DNA of 64,000 bases from Solwaraspora sp. WMMD791 (GTDB taxonomy: Bacteria; Actinomycetota; Actinomycetes; Mycobacteriales; Micromonosporaceae), in the NCBI RefSeq assembly GCF_029581195.1, contig NZ_CP120737.1:4007001-4071000 (forward strand). The letters are read 5' to 3'. This document shows, piece after piece, positions 1 to 9,705 of the stretch. A model generated the notes under the pieces. It worked only from the letters and a program-made list of their open reading frames with translations, ran no database searches and was not told the DNA's origin. A program made the translations under genes and the position numbers. The first letter of the stretch is position 1. Each line of letters opens with the position of its first letter.

Positions 1-1543
1 TGGCCGGTGCGAACCGGGGGTAGCCGCCACCGGGCAGCGGTTCGGCGTGGGCGGCGGTCGCGTAGGACGAGCCGGACCCGTTGATCGACGGCATCCAGGC
101 CCCGGTGTAGGCGGTGACACCCCAGGCGAGCAGCACCGCGAGCGGTGCGCCGACCAGCCCGACCGGTGGCACGACCCGCAGCCGACGCAACACCAGCGGT
201 ACGACGTGCACCAGGGTCAGCACCCCGGCGATCGCCAGCACGACGCCGTACAGCCGCACGGTGTAGTGGGCGAAGGCGGTGTGCCCGGTCAGCAGGAAGC
301 GGACCATCGACAACAGTCGGTACGCGAACGCGGCCCCGGCGATCAGCAGCAGCGGAGGCGCCCACCAGGTGCGGCGGAGCAGCCACACGAGGCCGATCAT
401 GCCGACCAGTTGCAGGGCCCGCAGCAGGACGTTGCTGCCGTCGGCGGACTGGATGTCCAGGAACGGCAGCAGCCCGGAGAGGTAGTACGGCGAGGTGTAC
501 AGGTCGGAGACCAGCTGCCCGCCGCCGTCGGTGAGCAACGTCCAGCCGTACGGCAGCACGTACCAGGACGAGGTGACGGTGGCGACGACCGCGACGCCCA
601 CCAGCCGGCGGACGTACGCCCAGCGGTCCGGCTCGGCCCGCCAGGCCAGCACGATGATCACCATCAGCCCGAGCGCGGCGTAGACCAGCCAGGCCTGGTA
701 GAGCACAACCAGCAGGCCCCCGAGCAGCCCGGAGGTCAGCCAGTGCAGGCGGTTGCGCGGCGGCCGGGTGAAGGTCTCCAGCACCCAGGGGATGAAGATC
801 ACCAACGCCAGGACCTCGTACGCCTTGCGCGGGTCGGACCAGGCGAGCACCGCGACACAGGAGATCGCGAACGCGGTCCAGGCCCCCGCCTGCCGACGCC
901 ACAGTAAGAAGCCGGCCAGCAGTGACGCGGAGATGAACAGCACCTCGGCATCGGCCAGCAACCGCCAGGCGGGCTGGTCGAGCAGCACCGAGGCCCGGCC
1001 GACCAGCCAGGCGTACAGCGGCGGGTACTCCGACGGCAGCCCGACGATGTTGGTGTCCGCGCTGGCGGTGGTGACCGTGTAGCGGGTCACCGACGCGGTC
1101 ATCCTCAGCATGTCGCCGCTGAGGCCGCCGAAGCCGAACGGGGTGCCGTACAGCGCGGACCGCAGCACCAGCACCAGCCAGGCACCGGCCAGTCCGGCAC
1201 TGGCCCCGGCCAGGGCGTCCATCGCCGTAGGCACCCAGCGACGGGCGACCGCCGCAGCGGCCAGCACCGCCGACACCAGCAGCAGGCCGCTGGCCACCGG
1301 CAGCGCGCGGCCGGCGACGGTGAACGGATCCTTGCCGACGATGCCGGGCAGTACGAAGGCCACCGGGGTGGCGACCAGCCAGGCCAGCACCGCGACAAGG
1401 CCGGGATGGCGCAGGACCGCGCGCAGCTGTCGAGGACCGCGCCGGGCCGCAGCCGTACGGTCGGCGGCGGCCACGACGCCCGGCGTAGGCCTGGCCTCGT
1501 CCGGCGCCTCGCCGAGATCGGCCGGGGTTGTCTCGACAGTCAT
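1..1543 (-). CDS. AftA-like arabinofuranosyltransferase, partial
   Basis: The minus-strand frame stays open from an ATG at 1543 to the window edge, so about 514 N-terminal residues are visible. After a cytosolic N-terminus rich in Ala and Pro come repeated hydrophobic segments, and a loop carrying GLPSEYPPLYAWLVGR at about residue 185. That acidic first extracytoplasmic loop is the pattern of the GT-C arabinofuranosyltransferase AftA family, which moves arabinose from decaprenyl-phosphoarabinose onto cell-wall galactan. Actinomycetes with arabinose-containing walls carry such enzymes. The neighbouring GT2 gene, 62 bp upstream on the same strand, fits a polyprenyl-phosphate sugar pathway. The catalytic assignment comes from family resemblance, and the C-terminal domain is not in view. 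Confidence 0.7.
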   Translation of the reverse strand, partial: MTVETTPADLGEAPDEARPTPGVVAAADRTAAARRGPRQLRAVLRHPGLVAVLAWLVATPVAFVLPGIVGKDPFTVAGRALPVASGLLLVSAVLAAAAVARRWVPTAMDALAGASAGLAGAWLVLVLRSALYGTPFGFGGLSGDMLRMTASVTRYTVTTASADTNIVGLPSEYPPLYAWLVGRASVLLDQPAWRLLADAEVLFISASLLAGFLLWRRQAGAWTAFAISCVAVLAWSDPRKAYEVLALVIFIPWVLETFTRPPRNRLHWLTSGLLGGLLVVLYQAWLVYAALGLMVIIVLAWRAEPDRWAYVRRLVGVAVVATVTSSWYVLPYGWTLLTDGGGQLVSDLYTSPYYLSGLLPFLDIQSADGSNVLLRALQLVGMIGLVWLLRRTWWAPPLLLIAGAAFAYRLLSMVRFLLTGHTAFAHYTVRLYGVVLAIAGVLTLVHVVPLVLRRLRVVPPVGLVGAPLAVLLAWGVTAYTGAWMPSINGSGSSYATAAHAEPLPGGGYPRFAPA

Positions 1544-1605
1544 CGTGCTCCGTCAGCTGTCGCCGTTGTCAGGATCGGTCGCCGCGCCCGGCCCGGGCGC
1601 CTCGC

Positions 1606-2820
1606 TCAGTTGGCGCTCGCGGCCAGGGTGCTCGGCGACGGGGTCTCCTGGTCGGCGACCGCGGCGGAGACCCGTCGCAGGCTGAGCAGGCTGGAGAAGA
1701 GCCCGGCGAAGATGAGTGTGGCACCCAGGCCGATCGCCGTCGAGGAGGGCAGCACCACACGCATCGTGGCGCTCACGTCCTGGGCGCCGAATCCGGTCGC
1801 TCCCCAGGTCGCGACGGCGACGATGGTCCCGACGAGGCCGAGCAGGATCAGCGCGACGCCCCCGGCGGTGCAGGTCTCGAACCGGATGTAGCGGCCCCAG
1901 CGGTCGGCCTGTTGCAGGTTGGTGATGCCCTCGTACCTGCCGTAGATCAGCGCGAACGCCCCGAACAACAGCAGCTGCGCGCCGACCAGCATCGCGAGAC
2001 AGGTGTAGACGAGGGTGCTCACGTCGAAGCCGATGCCGGCGACGACGAGCGGGCCGAGAACGAGGGTCGCGGTGCCGACCAGGCCGAGGAGGAACAGCGC
2101 CGCACCTGGCCAGATGAGCGTCTTGCGCGGCGCGAAGACCAGCAGGAAGCGCAGGTGCCGCCAGCCGTCGCGCCAGGTCCGCAGGTGCGGTGGGCGGCTG
2201 CGCCCGTCCGGGCTGAGCGTGGTCGGCACCTCGACGATGTCGTATCCGTTGAGCGCTGCCCGGACCACCAGCTCGGAGGCGAACTCCATGCCCGGCATGC
2301 ACAGCTGCAGCTGCCGGATCCGGTCCCGGTTGAACCCCCGGATGCCGCAGTGGAAGTCGCCGACCTTCAGGTTGAACAGCCGCCGGCCGAGCCAGGAGAG
2401 CACCGGGTTGCCGAGGTACCGGTGCAGGAACGGCATGGCACCCGGAGCGATGCCGCCCCGGAAGCGGTTACCCATGACGACATCGTGACCGGAGCGCAAC
2501 GCCTGAATGAACGGCTCCAGCGTGGACAGGTCATAGGAGTCGTCGGCGTCCGCCATGATCACGTATTGACCGCGGGCCTGCTCGATTCCGTTGATCAGGG
2601 CACCGCCGTAGCCGCGGATCGGGGCATGCGAGACGCGGGCCCCGGCCCGCACCGCGATCTCCTGGGATCCGTCGGTGGAACCGTTGTCGCTGACCAGCAC
2701 CTCGCCCTGGACGCCCAACTCGTCGAGCGCCTGGCGGGCCTTACGGATGCAGACCTCCAGGGTCTCCGCCTCGTTGAGGCAGGGGAGCAGGACGGTGACC
2801 TCGACCTGGTCGCTGCGCAC
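1606..2820 (-). CDS. GT2 family glycosyltransferase (polyprenyl-phosphate type)
   Basis: A 404-residue protein with an N-terminal GT-A domain. The nucleotide-sugar motif LLPCLNEAETL lies near residue 10, a DNGSTDGS motif near 45 and the metal-binding MADADDSYD near 88. The second half has four predicted membrane segments, at about 235, 275, 325 and 370. This architecture is typical of enzymes that load a sugar onto a polyprenyl phosphate (dolichol-phosphate mannosyltransferase-like). It starts with GTG behind a G-rich stretch and is co-directional with the downstream AftA-like gene, so it may supply or modify lipid-linked sugars for the wall. The sugar donor cannot be read from the sequence. 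Confidence 0.85.
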   Translation of the reverse strand: MRSDQVEVTVLLPCLNEAETLEVCIRKARQALDELGVQGEVLVSDNGSTDGSQEIAVRAGARVSHAPIRGYGGALINGIEQARGQYVIMADADDSYDLSTLEPFIQALRSGHDVVMGNRFRGGIAPGAMPFLHRYLGNPVLSWLGRRLFNLKVGDFHCGIRGFNRDRIRQLQLCMPGMEFASELVVRAALNGYDIVEVPTTLSPDGRSRPPHLRTWRDGWRHLRFLLVFAPRKTLIWPGAALFLLGLVGTATLVLGPLVVAGIGFDVSTLVYTCLAMLVGAQLLLFGAFALIYGRYEGITNLQQADRWGRYIRFETCTAGGVALILLGLVGTIVAVATWGATGFGAQDVSATMRVVLPSSTAIGLGATLIFAGLFSSLLSLRRVSAAVADQETPSPSTLAASAN

Positions 2821-3115
2821 GGGTGATACCCCCGAAAACTAGTGATGCCACGATCAGGCCAGCCCCGCGTCGACAGACGGTCCAGCCGGCGCGCCGTTAC
2901 GACAATGGCCTTCGGCTGCACTCTAACGTGGCCGTCATCCGACACGCGCTTGGACCCGGCGAAGAAACGCGGACCCAGCGGATGATTCGGATCGCGGAAC
3001 CGCCACCCTTTCAGGGTGTCACCCAGTTGTGCGGAAGCTTCGCATCGCGATGGCCGATCATCGCCCAGCTCACGGCGCTACTACTACGTCAGTGACGAAC
3101 GGTCGGTATCACCAC

Positions 3116-3865
3116 TCAGGGCGACACGAACGTTACAGTAACCGTTTCATAACCCAGAGAACGCAACAGCCCGGCCAACATCTTGCGGGTGTTGTCTTCG
3201 GCCCGCTCGGCGATCCCACTGTCCCGCGCGGCCGCCGCGATCCGCTCCTCGGCGAGCTGGTAGACCTGCCGCTGCCGGTTCGGGTCCCCACCGAACACCT
3301 CACTGAGCCGGTTGAGCAGACCGCGTTGTTCGGCGAAGACATAACTGTTGGCGAGGTCCAGGTCGGCATCGGTCAGCTGCGGCGCCGGCAACCGAATTTC
3401 TACGGAAAGACCGTCTTCAGCAACAACGATCGCATCTTCGCCGATCTGTCCGAAATCAACATATGCCTCGACTGCGCCGACACCGACAAAAAGGGTGCGC
3501 TGGTTGAGCAGAAAGTCCGGAACGTACCGTCGGTCCTGTTCCAGATCCACGACCACCTGGAAGGTGCCCTCCGCCGCGACGAACCGGCTCAGATCCTGGA
3601 TCGACTGCAGCACCGGCGGCTGGGTGCGGTCCGTCTCCTCCTGGGCGAAGGGGTTACGCCAACTGGGCAACATGCCGGCGGCCTGGGTGGTCAGCGCCAG
3701 CACCACCACCAGGCCGGCAGCGACCGCAGCCCAGAACATCCCCCGGCGCCAACCGCCGGGCCGTGGCTCGACAGGTGGTGCACCGGCGGCCTGCGGATCC
3801 CCCCCACCGCCCGAATACTCCGGAAACTCCCGGGTCGCTGCGTGGCCATCGCCGTCACGGGGCAT
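3116..3865 (-). CDS. DUF4230 family membrane-anchored protein
   Basis: A 249-residue protein read from the internal ATG at 3865; an upstream ATG at 3952 is possible but would add an unlikely basic tail. A Gly/Pro-rich N-terminus precedes one membrane segment at about residues 42-62. The outer part matches the DUF4230 pattern: a short beta-rich domain (VEAYVDFGQIGEDAIVV) followed by a helical region ending in AGLLRSLGYETVTVTF. DUF4230 proteins are widespread single-pass proteins of unknown function. The C-terminus ends in a beta strand and the gene stands alone, about 120 bp downstream of the small gene at 3989-4300 on the same strand. Confidence 0.75.
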   Translation of the reverse strand: MPRDGDGHAATREFPEYSGGGGDPQAAGAPPVEPRPGGWRRGMFWAAVAAGLVVVLALTTQAAGMLPSWRNPFAQEETDRTQPPVLQSIQDLSRFVAAEGTFQVVVDLEQDRRYVPDFLLNQRTLFVGVGAVEAYVDFGQIGEDAIVVAEDGLSVEIRLPAPQLTDADLDLANSYVFAEQRGLLNRLSEVFGGDPNRQRQVYQLAEERIAAAARDSGIAERAEDNTRKMLAGLLRSLGYETVTVTFVSP

Positions 3866-3988
3866 CTGGATCACCGTCCTCACCAGACGACGGCCCACTG
3901 TCGGGTCGTCTGGGCACACCGTACGACCCCGGTACGACAAGCGCATCCGCAAGCGGCCCCGCCATCGGCCGGCCGGCGACGCTACTCC

Positions 3989-4300
3989 TCAACCGGCGAG
4001 ACGCTCGGCGGCGAGCAGGTAGACCCGGGCGTGGATCTGGTTGCGCTGCTGCAGCGCGGCCCGCAACGCCCGGTGCAGGCCGTCCTCCAGGTAGAGCGCG
4101 CCGTTCCACTGCACGACGTGTGGAAAGAGGTCCCCGTAGAAGGTCGAATCCTCGGCGAGGAGCTTGTCCAGCGCCAACTCACGCTTGGTGGTGATCAACT
4201 GATCCAGCCGTAACGGCCGGGGTGGAATCTCGGCCCACTGCTTGAGCGTCAGCCCGTGCTCGGGGTAGGGACGGCCGTCCCGCACCGCTTTGAAGATCAC
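3989..4300 (-). CDS. Small conserved protein with ParB-like signature
   Basis: A 103-residue soluble protein starting at GTG 4300, with GGGAGGAG some 11 bases upstream. The middle reads as an extended segment with ITTKRELALDKLLAEDSTF followed by VVQWNGALYLEDGLHRAL. The LEDGLHRALRAAL stretch resembles the D-G-H-R core of ParB/sulfiredoxin-fold proteins. No DNA-binding helix-turn-helix follows, so this would be the fold alone. Proteins like this are common in actinomycetes as unannotated short ORFs. It lies between the DUF4230 gene and the nitroreductase on the same strand. The fold call is inference from one motif. Confidence 0.6.
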   Translation of the reverse strand: MIFKAVRDGRPYPEHGLTLKQWAEIPPRPLRLDQLITTKRELALDKLLAEDSTFYGDLFPHVVQWNGALYLEDGLHRALRAALQQRNQIHARVYLLAAERLAG

Positions 4301-4489
4301 GACGGCGCGCTCCTCCCATGTCGCCTACCGAACGATGTGCCCACTCGCAACCCCTTGCCACTGCCGCCGCCACCCGGCACGACCCGTCGGACACCACCCG
4401 ACCGGACCGCCACCATACGTCGGCGCGACTGCCAGACTAGCGAGTTCGTCCGACCGACCGGGCTGATCCTCGCTGTCGGCTTCACCGCA

Positions 4490-5110
4490 CTAGGCACCCC
4501 ACCGCCCCCGGTGGACCACCTCGTCGACCGGTCGTCGCCCCCGCCGCAGCGACGCCGACCGGGTGTCCGGCGCCGGATAGCCGACGGTCAGCGCGCCGAT
4601 CGGGGTGAAGTCGTCCGGTACGCCGAACGCCGTCCGGTAGTGGCCCGTGCGCTCCGGCGGGATGCCGAAGAAACACGCGCCCAGCCCCTCGTCGACCGCG
4701 GTCAGCAGCATCAGCAACGCGGCGAACCCGGTGTCGATGTGCCAGTACGGCACCGGCCACCGGGCCTCGTCCCGATCGGTCCAGCCCTTGTCGGGTTGGG
4801 CGTACCGGTCGAGATAGGCCGACCGGTTGGCGTGCGGGACGATGATCAGCGGAGCCCGGCTCATCCCGGTCAACCAGCGGCTGCGCCGCGCGCTGTCCGG
4901 ATCCCCGGCGACCGGCGTCGTCGCCGTCCAGAACAGCTCCCGGTCGGCCGGGGTCTCCAGCACCAGGAAGCCCCAGCCCTGGGAGAAACCGGCGGACGGG
5001 GCCCGGATCGCATGCTCCAGTAGCCGCTGCACGACCTCGGGCTCCACCGGGCGGTCCGGATCGTAGTTGCGCACCATCCGCCGACGGCGGATCACCTCCC
5101 GCAGCTGCAT
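4490..5110 (-). CDS. Nitroreductase family protein
   Basis: A 206-residue flavoprotein of the nitroreductase fold. The N-terminus holds the FMN phosphate-binding arginines (REVIRRRRMVRNYD), followed by EHAIRAPSAGFSQGW, the usual active-site loop. Later comes the AVDEGLGACFFGIPPE helix and a VGYPAPD turn near the C-terminus. Members reduce nitro groups, quinones or flavins using NAD(P)H; the true substrate is unknown. The start codon overlaps the stop of the aldose epimerase gene in a TGATG arrangement, so the two are translationally coupled. The length is typical for the family. Confidence 0.85.
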   Translation of the reverse strand: MQLREVIRRRRMVRNYDPDRPVEPEVVQRLLEHAIRAPSAGFSQGWGFLVLETPADRELFWTATTPVAGDPDSARRSRWLTGMSRAPLIIVPHANRSAYLDRYAQPDKGWTDRDEARWPVPYWHIDTGFAALLMLLTAVDEGLGACFFGIPPERTGHYRTAFGVPDDFTPIGALTVGYPAPDTRSASLRRGRRPVDEVVHRGRWGA

Positions 5111-6060
5111 CAGCGCGCGCCCGGACCCGCCTCGGGGCGGATGCCCCAGCTGGCCTGCCAGGTCTCGGCCGGCGCCAGCACGATCAGATCGCGCCCGGAC
5201 CGGAACGCGTCCGGCGGGCAGGTCATCGGCTCCACCGCGATCGACCGGCGGTAGCGCGGCGGCGCGAAAGTGTCCCCACTGAACAGTTGCCACCAGCCGA
5301 AGGCCGGATCGGCCCAGATCGTCACGGCCGCCGAACCATCCGCAGTAGACAGCCGGGCCGCCGAACCACCGGACGGGTCGCGGTCCAGGTCGCCGAAGGC
5401 GGTGTCCAGCACCGTGGCGCCGACCCGTCGACCCGAGGTGAAGTCGAACTCGCTGCCGGCCACCTTCGCCGTACCGATCGGCAGCAGCCGGCCGTCGACC
5501 AGGACCCGGCTGCGGGCCGGCAGCCGCACGACGGTGTCGTCGGCGTCGGTGTCGGGCAACCGCAGGTACGGATGGACCCCGAGGCCGAACGGCGCCGGCT
5601 CGGCGCTGGCGTTGGTCGCCTGGTGGGTCACCCGCAACCCGTCCGCGCCGACCTGCCACCGGGTACGCAGCACCAACGTCCACGGGTATCCGGGGGTGGC
5701 GGGCAGCGTCGTCCCGATCACCACCTCGTCGGCTGCCTTGGACACCAACTGCCAGGGCAGCCAGCAGACCAGGCCGTGCAGGGCGGTGTGTCGGGACGGC
5801 TCCGACAGGTGCAGTTGGCGATCGACCCCGTCGAAGGTGTAGCGGCCGTCCCGGATCCGGTTCGGCCAGGGGATCAGCACCTGGCCGGCGCCGCCCACGC
5901 AGAGTTCGTCCTCGGCGTACCCGTCGACGTAGTCGAATCCACCGGCCCGGTAGGCCCGCAGGCCGCCACCCACCTCGACCACGACGGCCTCGTGCCCGTG
6001 TGCCGTGATCGTCCACTGCGCTCCGGACGGTGGGCCCGGACGTGCATCGACGTTGTCCAT
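5110..6060 (-). CDS. Aldose 1-epimerase family protein
   Basis: A 316-residue protein starting at ATG 6060. It has the galactose-mutarotase beta-sandwich motifs: NRIRDGRYTFDG near residue 65, HTALHGLVCW near 88 and GVHPYLRLP near 163, whose histidines would act on the sugar ring oxygen. A late Glu in SIAVEPMTCPPDAF would be the general base. Mutarotases interconvert alpha and beta anomers of free sugars. Many actinobacterial copies are uncharacterised paralogues of GalM, so the substrate is open. It is first in a coupled pair with the nitroreductase, and no shared pathway is obvious. Confidence 0.85.
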   Translation of the reverse strand: MDNVDARPGPPSGAQWTITAHGHEAVVVEVGGGLRAYRAGGFDYVDGYAEDELCVGGAGQVLIPWPNRIRDGRYTFDGVDRQLHLSEPSRHTALHGLVCWLPWQLVSKAADEVVIGTTLPATPGYPWTLVLRTRWQVGADGLRVTHQATNASAEPAPFGLGVHPYLRLPDTDADDTVVRLPARSRVLVDGRLLPIGTAKVAGSEFDFTSGRRVGATVLDTAFGDLDRDPSGGSAARLSTADGSAAVTIWADPAFGWWQLFSGDTFAPPRYRRSIAVEPMTCPPDAFRSGRDLIVLAPAETWQASWGIRPEAGPGAR

Positions 6061-6145
6061 GCGGCGACGATATCGGGTCGATCCACGCATCGCCGCACCC
6101 GTGACCCCATGATCCACAACAGCTAAGCGTAAATTAAAGGTCGCT

Positions 6146-6805
6146 CTACGGCGCGAGTCGCTCGATCGACCAGCCGCCGGTCGGCTCCCGCCGGTACCGG
6201 AACCGGTCGTGCAGTCGACTTGCCCGGCCCTGCCAGAACTCGACAGTCTCGGGCACCACCCGGAAGCCGCCCCAGTGGGGCGGCGGAGGTACCGCCGCCG
6301 GCCCGGGGAACCGCCGGTCGGCCTCGGCCAGACCGGCCTCGACCGCCGCACGGTCCGCCATCACCTGCGACTGCGGGCTGGCCCACGCCCCCAGTTGGGA
6401 GCCGCGCGGCCGGGTCGCGAAGTACGCCTCGGTCTGTGTCCGGGGCACCTTGACCACCGATCCGCACACCTCGACCTGCCGGGACATCGGATACCAGGGA
6501 AAGAGCAGACTCGCCGCGGGATTGACGACGAGCTGCCCACCCTTTCGTGACCGGTAGTTGGTGAAGAAGATCAGCCCGGTCTCGTCGTACCCTTTCAGCA
6601 ACACCGTCCGGGTGCTCGGCCGACCGTCGGCGTCCGCCGTCGCGAGAACCATCGCGTTCGGCTCGGCGATTCCGGCCGCGACCGCCTCGGCGAACCAGCG
6701 CGCGAACTGGGTGTGCCAGTCGCCGGCGAGACTGCTGCGACGCAGCTCGGGGGCGTCGCGATAGTCCCGACGCATCGGGCCCGGTCGTGGTGTGTCTCCC
6801 GTCAC
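6146..6805 (-). CDS. pdxH: Pyridoxamine 5'-phosphate oxidase
   Basis: A 219-residue enzyme that oxidises pyridoxamine or pyridoxine 5'-phosphate to PLP using FMN and oxygen. Landmarks are MRRDYRDAPELRRSSL at the N-terminus, the FMN-binding RPSTRTVLLKGYDETGLIFF, the TNYRSRKG loop, and WASPQSQVM with the C-terminal PPPHWGGFRVVPETVEFWQG and RLHDRFRY. The GTG at 6805 is chosen because AGGAGA sits five bases upstream; an in-frame ATG at 6775 is the alternative. The gene is divergent from citrate synthase 2 across 226 bp. Several PLP enzymes in the window (SerC, tryptophanase) would use its product. Confidence 0.95.
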   Translation of the reverse strand: MTGDTPRPGPMRRDYRDAPELRRSSLAGDWHTQFARWFAEAVAAGIAEPNAMVLATADADGRPSTRTVLLKGYDETGLIFFTNYRSRKGGQLVVNPAASLLFPWYPMSRQVEVCGSVVKVPRTQTEAYFATRPRGSQLGAWASPQSQVMADRAAVEAGLAEADRRFPGPAAVPPPPHWGGFRVVPETVEFWQGRASRLHDRFRYRREPTGGWSIERLAP

Positions 6806-7031
6806 GTCGCTCTCCTGGTCTAGGGCTACCCCGGCACTCGAACCTAGGCTGGTTACCCACCGGACACGAGGCCGAGTGACCACGTCACCGATACGGCACG
6901 GCCGGACACCAGACAGGCAACAACGCGGGCACCATAAAGGCAACACGTACGTAGCAGCCGTCAGGGCCGCCTGAAGCAGTTCTACCGGGCGTTCGGGCCG
7001 GACCACCAAAATCCCCACCCAGGAGAGCCAT

Positions 7032-8138
7032 ATGTCCGACTTCAAGCCAGGACTCGAAGGTGTGATCGCATTCGAGACGGAGATCGCCGAACCTGACAAA
7101 GAAGGCGGTGCGCTGCGGTACCGCGGGGTCGACATCGAAGACCTGATCGGGCAGGTCTCCTTCGGCAACGTCTGGGCGCTGCTGGTCGACGGCCGGTTCG
7201 GGCCGGGTCTTCCGCCGGCCGAGCCGTTCCCGGTGCCGGTGCACTCCGGCGACATCCGGGTCGACGTGCAGTCCGCGGTCGCCATGCTCGCCCCGTACTG
7301 GGGGTTGTCGCAGCTGCTGGACATCTCCGACGAGCAGGCCCGCGCGGACCTGGCCCGGGTGTCGGTCACCGCGTTGTCGTTCGTCGCCCAGTCGGCCCGG
7401 GGGCTCGGACTGCCGGCCGTGCCGCAGAAGGAGATCGACAAGGCGCAGACCATCGTCGAGCGCTTCATGCGCCGGTGGCGGGGCGAGCCGGATCCGCGGC
7501 ACGTCAAGGCGGTCGACGCGTACTTCATCTCCGCCGCCGAGCACGGCATGAACGCCTCCACCTTCACCGCCCGGGTGGTCGCCTCCACCGGGGCCGACGC
7601 CGCCGCCTGCATCTCGTCGGGCATCGGCGCGCTCTCCGGGCCGCTGCACGGCGGCGCCCCGTCGCGGGTGCTGCACATGATCGAGGGCGTGGAGCGCAGC
7701 GGTGACGCCGAGGCGTACGTCAAGGGCGTGCTCGACCGTGGCGAACGGCTGATGGGCTTCGGGCACCGGGTGTACCGGGCGGAGGACCCCCGTGCCCGGG
7801 TGCTGCGGCGTACCGCCAAGGAGCTGGGTGCCCCCCGCTACGAGATCGCCGAGGCGCTGGAGAAGGCCGCCCTGGAGGAGCTGCACAACCGCAAGCCGGA
7901 CCGGGTGCTGGCCACCAACGTCGAGTTCTGGTCGGCAGTGGTGCTCGACTTCGCCGAGGTGCCGGCGCACATGTTCACCTCGATGTTCACCTGCGCCCGG
8001 ATGGGCGGCTGGAGCGCCCACATCCTGGAGCAGAAGCGGCTCAAGCGGCTGGTCCGCCCGTCGGCGCGCTACGTCGGCCCGGCCCCACGCAAGCCGCACG
8101 AGGTCGCCGGCTGGGACGCCGTACCGCACGACGTCTGA
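7032..8138 (+). CDS. citA: Citrate synthase 2
   Basis: A 368-residue citrate synthase of the short actinobacterial type, condensing oxaloacetate with acetyl-CoA to enter the TCA cycle. Active-site elements are visible: the substrate His in GPLHGGAPSRV (about residue 210), the second His in GFGHRVYRAEDPRA (about 245), and the catalytic Asp in VVLDFAEVPAHMF (about 305). The C-terminal RPSARYVGP loop is the usual CoA/oxaloacetate arginine region. AGGAGAG lies four bases before the ATG. A hairpin at 8159-8199 probably ends the transcript. Confidence 0.93.
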   Translation: MSDFKPGLEGVIAFETEIAEPDKEGGALRYRGVDIEDLIGQVSFGNVWALLVDGRFGPGLPPAEPFPVPVHSGDIRVDVQSAVAMLAPYWGLSQLLDISDEQARADLARVSVTALSFVAQSARGLGLPAVPQKEIDKAQTIVERFMRRWRGEPDPRHVKAVDAYFISAAEHGMNASTFTARVVASTGADAAACISSGIGALSGPLHGGAPSRVLHMIEGVERSGDAEAYVKGVLDRGERLMGFGHRVYRAEDPRARVLRRTAKELGAPRYEIAEALEKAALEELHNRKPDRVLATNVEFWSAVVLDFAEVPAHMFTSMFTCARMGGWSAHILEQKRLKRLVRPSARYVGPAPRKPHEVAGWDAVPHDV

Positions 8139-9425
<1,287 letters not shown>

Positions 9426-9441
9426 GCGAAATCGGATGACA

Positions 9442-9478
9442 CGGTCGGTTCAGTCACTGATTGTGGCTGAACCGACCG
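9442..9478 (+). terminator. serC terminator hairpin
   Basis: A perfect 12-bp inverted repeat, CGGTCGGTTCAG and CTGAACCGACCG, with a 13-base loop, begins 16 bases after the serC stop. Confidence 0.75.
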
Positions 9479-9705
9479 ATTTGCCGTAGAATCCCGGTCG
9501 GCGATCTCACCATCCGTGATCGCCGGTCCTCGATCACTGTCGACCACCCGACTCGCCGGCCGGGGCGGATCCGGGCAGCTCACTCGACATGCCCGGCGTG
9601 GCCTACTCCCATCGGATGACTTATCGGCGTACCGTGTGCCTGAGGACGCCGGGGGGCGAGGTCGGTCTACGGCGTGGGGCAGCTCGGCGGGACGGAGGCA
9701 ACGCG

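Noticed and set aside
1528-2826. A 432-codon plus-strand frame antisense to the GT2 gene
   Set aside because: Gln/Asp/Arg/Pro-rich composition of a shadow frame; the minus strand encodes a clear GT2 enzyme with motifs.
6806-7031. GTGACcACGTCAC-like dyad near 6877 in the pdxH/citA intergenic region
   Set aside because: Short, single occurrence and not placed clearly relative to a promoter; too weak to call an operator.
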